A DNA stretch of 64,000 nucleotides from Alteromonas sp. IB21 (lineage in GTDB: Bacteria; Pseudomonadota; Gammaproteobacteria; Enterobacterales; Alteromonadaceae), in assembly GCF_016405965.1 (NCBI RefSeq), contig NZ_JAEFCD010000004.1, positions 1 through 64,000 of the forward strand, given 5' to 3'. The translations under genes and the position numbers were made by a program. Positions 53,416 to 61,762 of this stretch are shown in pieces; the stretch's first letter is position 1, and each line of letters begins with the position of its first letter. The notes below the pieces were generated by a model. It made no database searches. It was not told where the DNA came from and saw only the letters and a list, made by a program, of their open reading frames with translations.

Positions 53416-53449
53416 ATTATTAATGTGGTCTGTGACAGTTTTATTAAAA
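53416..53449 (-). promoter_or_regulatory. Pho-box-like promoter of phoB
   Basis: On the minus strand TTTTAAT-AAAA-CTGTCAC (53432-53449) is followed after about 9 bp by TAATAAT, a good -10 element. It ends 49 bp before the phoB ATG. The segment 53429-53446 is identical over 18 nt to that before the TonB operon. Confidence 0.7.
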
Positions 53450-53451
53450 CG

Positions 53452-53469
53452 ATTACATTAATGTGTCAA
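53452..53469 (+). promoter_or_regulatory. weak divergent Pho-box-like site
   Basis: On the plus strand ATTACAT-TAAT-GTGTCAA has four and five matches out of seven to the PhoB half-site. It faces the sensor kinase gene at 53639. It is weak, and could also be part of an extended PhoB array. Confidence 0.3.
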
Positions 53470-53638
53470 GCTTAAGACAGTTATAAACATGTTCCGTCCA
53501 AAGTTTAACCGCTCAATCTTGTTTATTCATTCGTTTACGCATATTCTTGAATTGTCAAAATTACCAACACCTTATCAGCATTCAAGTTGCAAAGGTGTCG
53601 TAAATCAAAGATCTGATGTAACAGGGGTATGTTTATAA

Positions 53639-55363
53639 ATGGCCGCGGTCAAGACAGGGTTATCAAGGAAGCTCTTAACCAGAGTATTGTCAGTTTACTT
53701 CTCTCTGACACTACTTGTTACGGTAGGTCAGATCTTTACAGAGTACCTCAGCACGAAGAATCACGTGGAAAGCGAACTACAGACATTGAAAAATACGTTT
53801 TCTTCTAGCCTTACTCGGGCGTTGTGGGAACTCAATCATGATCAAGTCCGCGCTATTTCCGAAGGCTTGATGTCCCTGCCTATTGTTGAAGGCCTACAAG
53901 TCCGCGGCGAAAATGGCAATTATATTGCCGAGTACGGGCTCCGTGCTAGACGTTCCCCCGCTCCCGTGGATCGCGAAATTATTGAGGATCACTCTGGCGG
54001 TGTATTTAGCTTTAGTTTTCCTTTAGTTTTTAAATTTTCTGGGCGAGAGTCTACTGTTGGCGACGTAACCCTATATTCAAGCTTCGACACGATTTTTAGT
54101 CGTATTGAAGTTGGGGTATTTTTTCTAATCGGCAACGCTATTGTGAAAACCACGTTTTTGGTTTTTCTATTCATGACGGCGTTTCGCACCATGCTTTCAG
54201 AGCCCCTGCAAAACATTACCGAGCAGATGGGGAACTTTGATCCTCAGCATCCCGAAGAAAGCAAACTCAGCATTAAGTTAGATGATGACAATGAGTTACT
54301 TCAGCTTAAAAGGTCTTACAATGGTGTCATTGACGACCTTATTGCATCGAATAATAAGTTAAACGAAGCGCAAAATGAGTTAACCCTCGCGAACAAAAAA
54401 CTTGATGACCAAAACCTCATTTTGGAACAAGAGGTCGCGAAAAAAACCGCCTCTTTATCGCAAATCATGCTCGACCTCGAACAACAAAAAGACGAACTGA
54501 TAGCCCATCAGCGAGAGCTTCGGCAAGAAAACGAAAACCGCCAATACATCGAAGCGGAGCTTAGGCAGCGCAATAAGGAGTTGGCAGGCTCAATGGATAC
54601 GCTAAAGCAAGCACAAGAGCAGTTGCTAGAATCTGAACGTATGGCATCACTCGGTGGTCTGGTTGCCGGTATTGCACATGATGTAAATACGCCTCTGGGC
54701 GTTAGCGTCACAGCCGCTAGTTTTCTCCAGGAAAGACTTAATAATTTAAAAACTGACTTTGAAGACAAAAGCCTCACCAGTAAAAATATGGCGAGCTTTA
54801 TCGATGAAGCGGAGCAAACTGCGCTGTTATTACTAAATAATTTGGAGCGTGCCTCTGACCTCATTGCTAGCTTTAAGCAGGTTGCGGTAGACCAAACAAG
54901 CGAGACTGAACGTGAAATTGTTTTGAATGACTATATCAATGAGGTCATTCAATCGTTGAAGCCAAGCTTTAAACATACCGAATACCAAATTAATGTCTCT
55001 TGTCCAGATAACCTCGTGGTTACATGCGCGCCAGGTGCTATTGCTCAAATCGTAACAAATATGGTTATAAACTCGATCACTCATGGTTTTGAAGGGCGTG
55101 CTACGGGCACTATTACCTTAGAGGTAAAAGAAAAAGACAACATCGTAAGTCTTTATTACAGCGACAATGGCAAGGGACTCAGTGAAGAAGAGTTAAGTAA
55201 ACTCTTTGATGCGTTTTATACCACCAAACGGGGCAAAGGCGGCAGTGGTTTGGGAACCCACATTATGTATAACCTAGTAACACAGTCTCTACATGGACAG
55301 ATAGATGCGCAAAGCGCCATAGACAAGGGCTTAGAATACTTCATTCGCTTTCCTAAAAACTAA
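53639..55363 (+). CDS. membrane sensor histidine kinase, ligand unknown
   Basis: The 574-residue protein has a first membrane helix (about 15-36), a periplasmic sensor region (about 37-160) and a second helix (about 163-187). A HAMP-like linker and a long coiled coil (about 230-335; LNEAQNELTLANKKLDDQN) lead to a kinase core with the phosphorylatable His in GIAHDVNTPLGV, an N box (ITNMVINSITHG), DNGKGLSEEE and GGSGLGTHIMYNLV. The H-box type is like that of kinases that lack an adjacent regulator, and none is encoded here. It is divergent from phoB across 255 bp. AGGGG lies upstream of the ATG. A link to phosphate signalling is only suggested by position. Confidence 0.9.
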   Translation: MAAVKTGLSRKLLTRVLSVYFSLTLLVTVGQIFTEYLSTKNHVESELQTLKNTFSSSLTRALWELNHDQVRAISEGLMSLPIVEGLQVRGENGNYIAEYGLRARRSPAPVDREIIEDHSGGVFSFSFPLVFKFSGRESTVGDVTLYSSFDTIFSRIEVGVFFLIGNAIVKTTFLVFLFMTAFRTMLSEPLQNITEQMGNFDPQHPEESKLSIKLDDDNELLQLKRSYNGVIDDLIASNNKLNEAQNELTLANKKLDDQNLILEQEVAKKTASLSQIMLDLEQQKDELIAHQRELRQENENRQYIEAELRQRNKELAGSMDTLKQAQEQLLESERMASLGGLVAGIAHDVNTPLGVSVTAASFLQERLNNLKTDFEDKSLTSKNMASFIDEAEQTALLLLNNLERASDLIASFKQVAVDQTSETEREIVLNDYINEVIQSLKPSFKHTEYQINVSCPDNLVVTCAPGAIAQIVTNMVINSITHGFEGRATGTITLEVKEKDNIVSLYYSDNGKGLSEEELSKLFDAFYTTKRGKGGSGLGTHIMYNLVTQSLHGQIDAQSAIDKGLEYFIRFPKN

Positions 55364-55394
55364 TATCCAGCCCTGTAATGTTTTCCTTTTCAAT

Positions 55395-55420
55395 AAGCGC
55401 GTAGCGTACGCGCTTTTATT
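55395..55420 (+). terminator. rho-independent terminator of the sensor kinase gene
   Basis: A perfect 9-bp stem AAGCGCGTA / TACGCGCTT with a three-base loop, followed by TTTATT, about 32 bp after the stop. Confidence 0.85.
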
Positions 55421-55505
55421 CTTATAAGCGTCTTTTAATCAATTGCACAGCTCGTCCTACATTGGTACGCTTGCGCCCTATTTCTATCAAGAGAATGCTT
55501 ACACT

Positions 55506-56417
55506 ATGTGGTTTAAAAATGTAAAAGCCTATCAAATTACTCAGCCGTTATCGCTAGACGAGGGCGATCTAGAGCGCGCCCTTAACGAGCATGCTTTCCG
55601 ACCGTGCGGCAGTCAAGATTTGGCAACCATGGGGTTTGCTTCCCCGTTTTCTCAAGCTGGAAAGCAAGGCACCATGTGTCATGTTGTTCAGCAGCGTTTT
55701 TGGATAACGCTTAAGAAACAAGAAAAGATCCTTCCTTCGGCTGTGGTAAATGCCGAGCTTGATGAAATGACAGCTAAGATTGAAATGGAAACCGGCTCGC
55801 CGGTTGGCAAAAAAGCCAAAGCCGACCTTAAGCAAGAAATTCAGACCCGCTTGCTGCCCCAGGCCTTTACAAAAAATACCTACACTCACGGCTTTATATC
55901 GCTTGCCGACAATTTGGTAGTGGTTGACGCGTCATCTGATGGAAAAGCCGAGGCCTTTTTGGCTATGGTAAGAAAGGCCATCGGCTCGCTGCCCGTTGTG
56001 CCGTTTACACGCAGAAGCCTTCAAAGCGAACTTACGCATTGGGTTACTGAGTCAACGCCAGAGGGCGTAGGGTTACTTGAAGAAGCTGAACTTAAATCAA
56101 CCGATGACACAGGCAGCGTTATTCGCTGTAAAAATCAGCCGCTAGACAGCGAAGAAATCAGTATTCACCTAGATGCAGGTAAGCTGGTTCAAAAAGTCGC
56201 ATTCGAATATGCAGAAACACTAACGGCTATCATGTGTGAAGACGGTGCCATTAAGCGCATTAAGTTCACCGACCGCATTAAAGAAGAAACTGACGACGTA
56301 CCGAAAGATCAGGTAGAGGCCCGTCTTGACGCAGAATTTGCGCTAATGTCAGCGGAAATTTGTACGCTGCTTAACTTTCTTCGTGGCGCACTCAATCTCA
56401 ACGACGAGAGTTTGTAA
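55506..56417 (+). CDS. rdgC: recombination-associated protein RdgC
   Basis: RdgC is a ring-shaped nucleoid-associated protein that binds double-stranded DNA and restrains RecA. I start at MWFKNVKAYQIT, which aligns with the E. coli N-terminus and gives 303 residues, the same length. A TTG start 21 codons earlier is not family-like. Conserved segments are FRPCGSQDLATMGF, KQEKILPSAVVNAELDE, LLPQAFTKNTYT, KAIGSLPVVPFTR and EEAELKSTDDTGSVIRCKNQ. It is a single gene with a probable terminator. Confidence 0.96.
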   Translation: MWFKNVKAYQITQPLSLDEGDLERALNEHAFRPCGSQDLATMGFASPFSQAGKQGTMCHVVQQRFWITLKKQEKILPSAVVNAELDEMTAKIEMETGSPVGKKAKADLKQEIQTRLLPQAFTKNTYTHGFISLADNLVVVDASSDGKAEAFLAMVRKAIGSLPVVPFTRRSLQSELTHWVTESTPEGVGLLEEAELKSTDDTGSVIRCKNQPLDSEEISIHLDAGKLVQKVAFEYAETLTAIMCEDGAIKRIKFTDRIKEETDDVPKDQVEARLDAEFALMSAEICTLLNFLRGALNLNDESL

Positions 56418-56498
56418 GTACGAAGATTGTTTGTAAACGAATAAAAAGTACATAAAATTGATAGGGAAAAGAGTAAGATAACTTACCACTATTCCAAT

Positions 56499-56529
56499 GC
56501 CTAATTGCTTCAGCGGTGATTAGGCTTTT
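56499..56529 (+). terminator. probable terminator of rdgC
   Basis: A 7-bp stem GCCTAAT / ATTAGGC with a 13-base loop is followed by TTTTC, about 80 bp after the rdgC stop. Confidence 0.6.
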
Positions 56530-56600
56530 CAGCGCTCTCATTCAATTACGCTTTCTTTTCAGTTACCTACTTTCGCTGCGGTAAATGCCTTACTGCCGTT

Positions 56601-57164
56601 TCAAGTAGGATAGTGAATTACCACAATAAAACGGGTTTCCCCTACCTCGTCTCTATAACCGTGGGGCTGGTCTGCGCGCAATACACATTGCTCTTGCGTC
56701 TGATAGGTTTGCCACTGGCCGTCTTGCAACACACCTAACTTTCCTTGTAATACGTGAATATGTTCGGTGACGCCTATTTGATGCGCAGATGAGTGCTGTT
56801 CGTGACAGTCTTTTAAGCAAAGCTCGAACATTTCAAACTGCGTCGCGGCATTAAATGAAAACAAGGTTTTTATGGTTACGTTTGTGTCGTTAGCGAACTT
56901 GGTGTCGGCGTGTTCAGACGAAGGTTCCAAGTCGTCATCGGATAAAAATGAAGAAAACGAGCATTCAAGGCCTGTGGCTATCTTCCATAGTGTCGCGATG
57001 GTAGGGCTCGACTCCCCCCGCTCTATTTGCCCGAGCATAGCTTTAGATACCCCCGTCAGCTGCGCTGTTTTATCAAGGGAAAGCCCCCGTGTTTTGCGAA
57101 CCGACTGCAGGTGATGTGAAATACTTTTTGACATTGCAGAAGGCTGCATATTCGCTTTTGTCAT
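56601..57164 (-). CDS. XRE-family transcriptional regulator with C-terminal cupin domain
   Basis: The 187-residue protein has an N-terminal helix-turn-helix (about 14-70; LDKTAQLTGVSKAMLGQIERGESSPTI, split across helices two and three) and a C-terminal cupin (about 115-187; TEHIHVLQGKLGVL, LRADQPHGYRDE). Such XRE-cupin regulators usually repress a neighbouring transporter or catabolic gene and respond to a small ligand in the cupin. It is divergent from the BenE-like transporter, with two mirror-image operators between them. Several ATGs crowd the start; an internal MSKSISHHLQSV start is possible. Confidence 0.9.
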   Translation of the reverse strand: MTKANMQPSAMSKSISHHLQSVRKTRGLSLDKTAQLTGVSKAMLGQIERGESSPTIATLWKIATGLECSFSSFLSDDDLEPSSEHADTKFANDTNVTIKTLFSFNAATQFEMFELCLKDCHEQHSSAHQIGVTEHIHVLQGKLGVLQDGQWQTYQTQEQCVLRADQPHGYRDEVGETRFIVVIHYPT

Positions 57165-57205
57165 CTAATCAAAGCCCTTTATTTAGTCGCCGATGCTATC
57201 AAACC

Positions 57206-57262
57206 ACTTGTGCGTTATAGCGCACAAGTGCTATGGTACATTCTGTGCGCTATAACGCACAG
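57206..57262. promoter_or_regulatory. pair of mirror-image palindromic operators
   Basis: TGTGCGTTATAGCGCACA at 57209-57226 and its exact reverse complement at 57244-57261, 35 bp centre to centre. Each is itself a TGTGCG-N6-CGCACA palindrome. The pair lies between the divergent regulator and transporter genes and is the likely binding site of the XRE-cupin protein, controlling both. Confidence 0.8.
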
Positions 57263-57333
57263 ATAGTTAAGATAGCATACTTTAACAATAAAAATTCGAT
57301 AAACATGGTGAGCTTTTTCTTATCGCTCAATCA

Positions 57334-58596
57334 ATGTCGAATCGACGTTCTAGCACGAGTATTTTCATGAGCAAATGGAAGTTAAGCCATATTAGCGCAG
57401 GGCTAACCGCCGTTACGGTAGGTTATAGCAGTTCTGTTGTTATCATCATTGATGTTGCGCGCAAAGCCGGCGCCAGCGACGATATGGTGGTGAGCTGGTT
57501 ATTCGCACTCGGGCTAGGTATGGGCATTACCTGTATTTTGTTTTCATGGCTCTCTAAACTGCCCGTTGTTACCGCATGGTCTACGCCTGGTGCGGCTTTT
57601 CTATTAACGAGTATTGGTGACTACCGTTTAAGTGAAGCCATTGGTGCCTTTGTTATATGCGCTTTCCTTTCTCTTGTGACCGCGCAAAGCCGCAGCCTGT
57701 TGAAACAGATAAGTCGAATTCCTCCTGCAATTTCATCTGCACTTTTGGCCGGTATTCTCTTACCTATATGTTTAGCGATATTCAGCGATGTTAATGAAGC
57801 GCCGTATTTAGTCGCGTTATTTATCGCGGCCTATCTCGTTGGGAGCCGTTTATTTCCCCGCTATCTTATGCTGTTACTCCTGGTTCTGTCGGTGGGTATC
57901 AGTTTGCTTATGGACAGTTCACACAGCATTGTTTCTATACCAAGCGATTCATCAATGCTTTTACCAGAAATGGCTTCAGGTTCATCATTTCTCCTATCAT
58001 CAGGTTTTACATTACCGACTCCTGTTTGGGTTACACCCAGCTTTTCATTCAGTGCCGCGATTGGGTTAGCCTTGCCCCTTTTTCTCATCACTACACTTTC
58101 CCAAAACTTACCTGGCATTGCTATTCATCACGCCCATGGCTACATGCCCGACCACAAGCCAATTTTATCAGGCATTGCCATTGTGCAAGCGCTATTGGCA
58201 CCTTTTGGTGGGTTTACCTTCAACCTGGCAGCTATTACCGCAGCGCTGTGTATGGGCGAGCAAGCTGATAGCGAAAAGTCGCAGCGCTACAGAGCTGCAA
58301 TAGCAGCCGGCGTGGTGTACTTATTTATGGGGCTGTTAGCGTCTGTGGTCGTGGCGTTATTTGTCAGTATGCCCAGTATTATCATTCACCTTCTTGCAGG
58401 ACTAGCATTGTTGGCCACACTCCAAGGCGCCTTGGCTCGCGCTATGGAAGTTGAACACCACAGAGCACCTGCAATGCTTACCATGCTGTGTACGGCGTCA
58501 GGCTTCAGTTTATTTTCCATGACCTCTGCGGTCTGGGGTTTAGGATTAGGTTTACTACTTCTTTATATTCAGAAAACGCCAGAACACCGACGTTAA
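57334..58596 (+). CDS. benE: BenE-family inner membrane transporter
   Basis: BenE is described as a benzoate/H+ symporter. The 420-residue protein is highly hydrophobic, with about 12 membrane helices and no signal peptide. Family features are SAGLTAVTVGYSSSVVII near the start, the TAWSTPGAAFL loop, ISSALLAGILLPI, NLPGIAIHHAHGY and FGGFTFNLAAITAALCMG. A second ATG 11 codons in (57367, MSKWKLSHISAGL) fits the family N-terminus equally well; neither has a strong Shine-Dalgarno. No aromatic catabolism genes are nearby, so the substrate may not be benzoate. It is probably controlled by the divergent XRE-cupin regulator. Confidence 0.9.
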   Translation: MSNRRSSTSIFMSKWKLSHISAGLTAVTVGYSSSVVIIIDVARKAGASDDMVVSWLFALGLGMGITCILFSWLSKLPVVTAWSTPGAAFLLTSIGDYRLSEAIGAFVICAFLSLVTAQSRSLLKQISRIPPAISSALLAGILLPICLAIFSDVNEAPYLVALFIAAYLVGSRLFPRYLMLLLLVLSVGISLLMDSSHSIVSIPSDSSMLLPEMASGSSFLLSSGFTLPTPVWVTPSFSFSAAIGLALPLFLITTLSQNLPGIAIHHAHGYMPDHKPILSGIAIVQALLAPFGGFTFNLAAITAALCMGEQADSEKSQRYRAAIAAGVVYLFMGLLASVVVALFVSMPSIIIHLLAGLALLATLQGALARAMEVEHHRAPAMLTMLCTASGFSLFSMTSAVWGLGLGLLLLYIQKTPEHRR

Positions 58597-58611
58597 CTGA
58601 GATAGATCAAA

Positions 58612-58645
58612 AAAGCCGATAACTTCAAAGCTATCGGCTTTCTCA
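58612..58645. terminator. terminator after the BenE-like gene
   Basis: A perfect 10-bp stem AAAGCCGATA / TATCGGCTTT with a 10-base loop. It lies between the transporter and the convergent HDOD gene and can serve both. Confidence 0.85.
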
Positions 58646-58710
58646 TACTGACCACTAATGCTCGTCTAAATAGGATAACGCGCTTAGTCGCTTCTTCTAA
58701 ATAACCTGTG

Positions 58711-59547
58711 TTAGAGGAAGATTTGCTTGGCAGCGCTACTTAGCTCTTCAAACTCATCTGAGTGAAGCTCTCCCATATCTTCTACCACACCACGCTGAAT
58801 GGCTAGGTTTAAAATAGCGTCTTTCTGACTACCAGCAGCACCTGATACAGCAGCGCCCACACGAACAAAGTCGATATAACCTAACTCGTCAGGAATATAG
58901 CTCAAGTCTTTCCAATTTTTTGCAACATTAACGAAGCTTTCACCAAAACCCCACTTCTCCATGATATTGGCGCCGATTCTGCCCGCTAATTTGTCAATGG
59001 CAACCTCAAGAAATGAAGGGTTTGCGAATACCTCTGGATGACGTTCTGCTTCTGTTAAGATAGGCAGCACACCAATGTTGTGCACAAGCGCGGCTAGCGT
59101 CATCGTATCCATGCTCATTTCACGCTTTTTAGTACGAGCAATATAAAGCTGCAATACGGCCATAGAGCTAGCAACAATATTCACGGTACTTGCCCACTCT
59201 TTTTGTAAATAGCGTGCAACCACGTCATTTTTAGACACAAACAACTGTTCCATCGCTAGCGCAGTGGAAATATTTTTTATCTGACGCAGCCCAATCCGCG
59301 TCACCGCTTGACTCACGGAGTTAACTTTAACACTACGCCCCATATAAGCGCTGTTCGCGATCTTAATCATTCTTGCACTAAGTGATGGATCTTGACCGAT
59401 AACGTCCCCCATCGCATTAAGGTTAATATCGGGATCATCAGCCGCTTTACGAATTTTCAGCGCGATAGCGGGAAGTGTAGGAAGTACAAGCGTATCATTA
59501 TTAATTTTTTCAACCAAAATGGTTGAGAGCGCGTTCTGTGTAGACAT
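58711..59547 (-). CDS. HDOD domain protein
   Basis: HDOD proteins are catalytically inactive HD-superfamily relatives that act in signalling and stress or motility control. I start at MSTQNALSTILVEKI, preceded by AAGGG at eight bases; 21 extra codons lack support. The 278-residue product has the HDOD signature LVLPTLPAIALKIRKAADDP, QDPSLSARMIKIANSA and VTRIGLRQIKNI. The degenerate helical region has ALVHNIGVLPIL, where an HD enzyme would have HD. There is no partner domain. The gene is divergent from the peptidase-like lipoprotein. Confidence 0.92.
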   Translation of the reverse strand: MSTQNALSTILVEKINNDTLVLPTLPAIALKIRKAADDPDINLNAMGDVIGQDPSLSARMIKIANSAYMGRSVKVNSVSQAVTRIGLRQIKNISTALAMEQLFVSKNDVVARYLQKEWASTVNIVASSMAVLQLYIARTKKREMSMDTMTLAALVHNIGVLPILTEAERHPEVFANPSFLEVAIDKLAGRIGANIMEKWGFGESFVNVAKNWKDLSYIPDELGYIDFVRVGAAVSGAAGSQKDAILNLAIQRGVVEDMGELHSDEFEELSSAAKQIFL

Positions 59548-59956
59548 ATTTCTACCCTTAGGAAGTTCCAAATAGCCCTTGTAAAGGCAATAAGTTACAT
59601 TACTGACCAATCAATGACTGCGACGATTCACGGCGTCACCGATTAATTGTTGAACGTTGCATTCCCTGCGTCTACTCGTGAAAACCCAAATGTGACACGC
59701 GAAAATACAAACTGTTTATTGTTTTTCTTTGATGTTTCTAACACCATACTATAGTAGCTCTTCGGTTTCGACCATCTAAAAATAGAAAACGTGACAGCGA
59801 AATTTTCGCTAATACCTAGGGCCTAGGTAAAGTATAGACAACAAGCGACAGAGCACTATCAAATTTACGCAATTTTTTTTCATACTTTTGTATTAAATCA
59901 AAAGCATAGCTATAGTGTGCTACCTACCCAACGACAGATTAAACGGTAATATTAAT
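59548..59956. other. divergent intergenic region with inverted repeats
   Basis: About 410 bp lie between the HDOD gene and the peptidase-like lipoprotein gene. It holds the two adjacent perfect inverted repeats listed separately, then an AT-rich stretch that should carry the lipoprotein promoter. No open frame is supported. Confidence 0.5.
59796..59829. promoter_or_regulatory. two adjacent perfect inverted repeats
   Basis: AGCGAAA-T-TTTCGCT (59796-59810) is followed after 2 bp by TACCTAGG-G-CCTAGGTA (59813-59829). Both are perfect with a single central base. They lie about 130 bp upstream of the lipoprotein ATG and about 250 bp upstream of the HDOD start. No T run follows, so operators are more likely than a terminator. 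Confidence 0.6.
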
Positions 59957-61645
59957 ATGAAAAAAGTACTTTCACGCTACTCCCCTGTTGCAGCCGCAGT
60001 AGCTGGATTATTCATACTTTCGGCTTGCAGCAAGAGCCCCGATACAACGCAAACTAGTTCACCTGACACTGATAACCAGCAAATATTGTTAGTCGATGAG
60101 TCACGCCTGTCTATTTATCACAGTGTAGATCTGACGAGTGATTTATCTCACCTAAGCGATAATCAACGTGAAATGCTCTCTCTGTTAATTGATGCATCGA
60201 AAATCATGGATGATTTATTTTGGAAGCAAGCGTTTTTCGAAGATAAAGATGCCTTTCTTTCTTCAATAAGCGACGAAAAGGTTCGTCATTTTGCCACCAT
60301 AAATTACGGTCCATGGGACCGTTTAAACGGCGACACGCCGTTCATTAGCGGCTATGAAGATAAGGCACTTGGGGCCGAATTTTACCCTCACGACATGGAT
60401 AAAGCCGAGTTTGCAACGGCAAACTTCAAAGACCAGCAGGGTCTTTACTCTATGATTAAACGTGACGAAGCAGGCAACCTATATTCAGTGCCTTACTCTG
60501 AAGCATTTAAAAGCGAATTGATGAAGGCTTCTGATCTTCTTAAAAAAGCCTCTACACTCGCTGAAGACGAGAGCTTCAAGCAATACTTACAACTGCGCTC
60601 GGAAGCCTTACTATCAAACGACTACCTCGCTTCTGATATGGCATGGATGGATATGAAAACCAATCCGGTTGAGTTGGTTATCGGCCCTATTGAAAGCTAT
60701 GAAGATCAGTTGTTTGGTTATCGCGCTGCCTTTGAAGCTTACGTGCTAATTAAAGACCTCGCTTGGAGTGAAAAGCTTGCTAAATATGCAGCCTTTTTAC
60801 CTGAGTTGCAGCAAGGACTTCCAGTTGCTGAGGCGTATAAGGCTGAAATGCCGGGTTCTGACGCCGACCTTAATGCTTATGACGTTATTTATTATGCAGG
60901 GCATTCTAATGCAGGCAGCAAAACCATCGCAATCAATTTGCCAAATGATGAACGTGTTCAGTTAGAAAAGGGAACGCGTCGCCTTCAGCTTAAAAATGCT
61001 ATGCGCGCAAAATTCGACACTATTCTTGTGCCTATTGCAGACACGTTAATCGTACCCGAGCAGCGAGAGCATATTACCTTCGACGCCTTTTTTGCGAATA
61101 CTATGTTCCACGAGGTAGCACATGGTCTAGGCATTAAGAATACATTGGATGGTGCGAGTACCGTGCGCGGCGCATTAAAAGAGCATGCATCGGCCCTTGA
61201 AGAAGGTAAAGCAGACATTCTAGGTTTGTATATGGTGCAAAGTCTCCTTGAAAAAGGCGAAATCACAGAAGGTTCGTTGGAAGATTACTATGTCACCTTT
61301 ATGGCGGGTATTTTCCGTTCAGTGCGTTTCGGAGCAAGCTCTGCTCATGGGAAAGCAAACATGATCCGCTTCAATTTCTTTGCCCAGCAAGGCGCGTTTG
61401 AAAAAACACAAGACGGTCTATATCGCGTGAATATGGAAAAGATGGGTGCCGCTGTTGAAGCATTATCTGAACTTATTCTTACATTGCAGGGTGACGGCGA
61501 TTACGATGGCGTAGCGAAACTGGTTGAAACCATGGGCGTTATCAAACCCGACCTTGCATCTGATTTAGCGCGTTTAGAAGCGGCAAGTATTCCTGTTGAT
61601 ATTCACTTCAACCAAGGAAAGAAAATACTGGGGCTTGCTGATTAA
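59957..61645 (+). CDS. zinc-metallopeptidase-like lipoprotein (DPP III/M49-related)
   Basis: I start at MKKVLSRYSPVAAAVAGLF, which opens a lipoprotein signal with lipobox LSAC. The 562-residue product resembles the dipeptidyl-peptidase III-like group. The zinc site is FHEVAHGLG near residues 383-390 and the distal glutamates are in ALEEGKADILG near 412-420. Classic DPP III has HExxGH; here the spacing is HExxH. Sections such as NYGPWDRLNGDTPFI and YYAGHSNAGSKTIAINLPND are characteristic of bacterial homologues. It is probably an envelope peptidase, but the substrate is unknown. A pair of inverted repeats lies upstream. Confidence 0.85.
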   Translation: MKKVLSRYSPVAAAVAGLFILSACSKSPDTTQTSSPDTDNQQILLVDESRLSIYHSVDLTSDLSHLSDNQREMLSLLIDASKIMDDLFWKQAFFEDKDAFLSSISDEKVRHFATINYGPWDRLNGDTPFISGYEDKALGAEFYPHDMDKAEFATANFKDQQGLYSMIKRDEAGNLYSVPYSEAFKSELMKASDLLKKASTLAEDESFKQYLQLRSEALLSNDYLASDMAWMDMKTNPVELVIGPIESYEDQLFGYRAAFEAYVLIKDLAWSEKLAKYAAFLPELQQGLPVAEAYKAEMPGSDADLNAYDVIYYAGHSNAGSKTIAINLPNDERVQLEKGTRRLQLKNAMRAKFDTILVPIADTLIVPEQREHITFDAFFANTMFHEVAHGLGIKNTLDGASTVRGALKEHASALEEGKADILGLYMVQSLLEKGEITEGSLEDYYVTFMAGIFRSVRFGASSAHGKANMIRFNFFAQQGAFEKTQDGLYRVNMEKMGAAVEALSELILTLQGDGDYDGVAKLVETMGVIKPDLASDLARLEAASIPVDIHFNQGKKILGLAD

Positions 61646-61702
61646 TCTCGGGGAAAGGTCAAAGATTAAGCAAATAACCAAATTTGCAGCAAGAGATAAA
61701 AC

Positions 61703-61735
61703 AAAAAGGCCGCGCTTAAACGCAAGTGCGGCCTG
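61703..61735 (-). terminator. terminator of hinT
   Basis: A stem AGGCCGC / GCGGCCT, extended by CTT / AAG with one mismatch, and a minus-strand T5. It lies 28 bp after the hinT stop. Confidence 0.8.
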
Positions 61736-61762
61736 TTTAATACATTCTGTATGACGCGTTGA

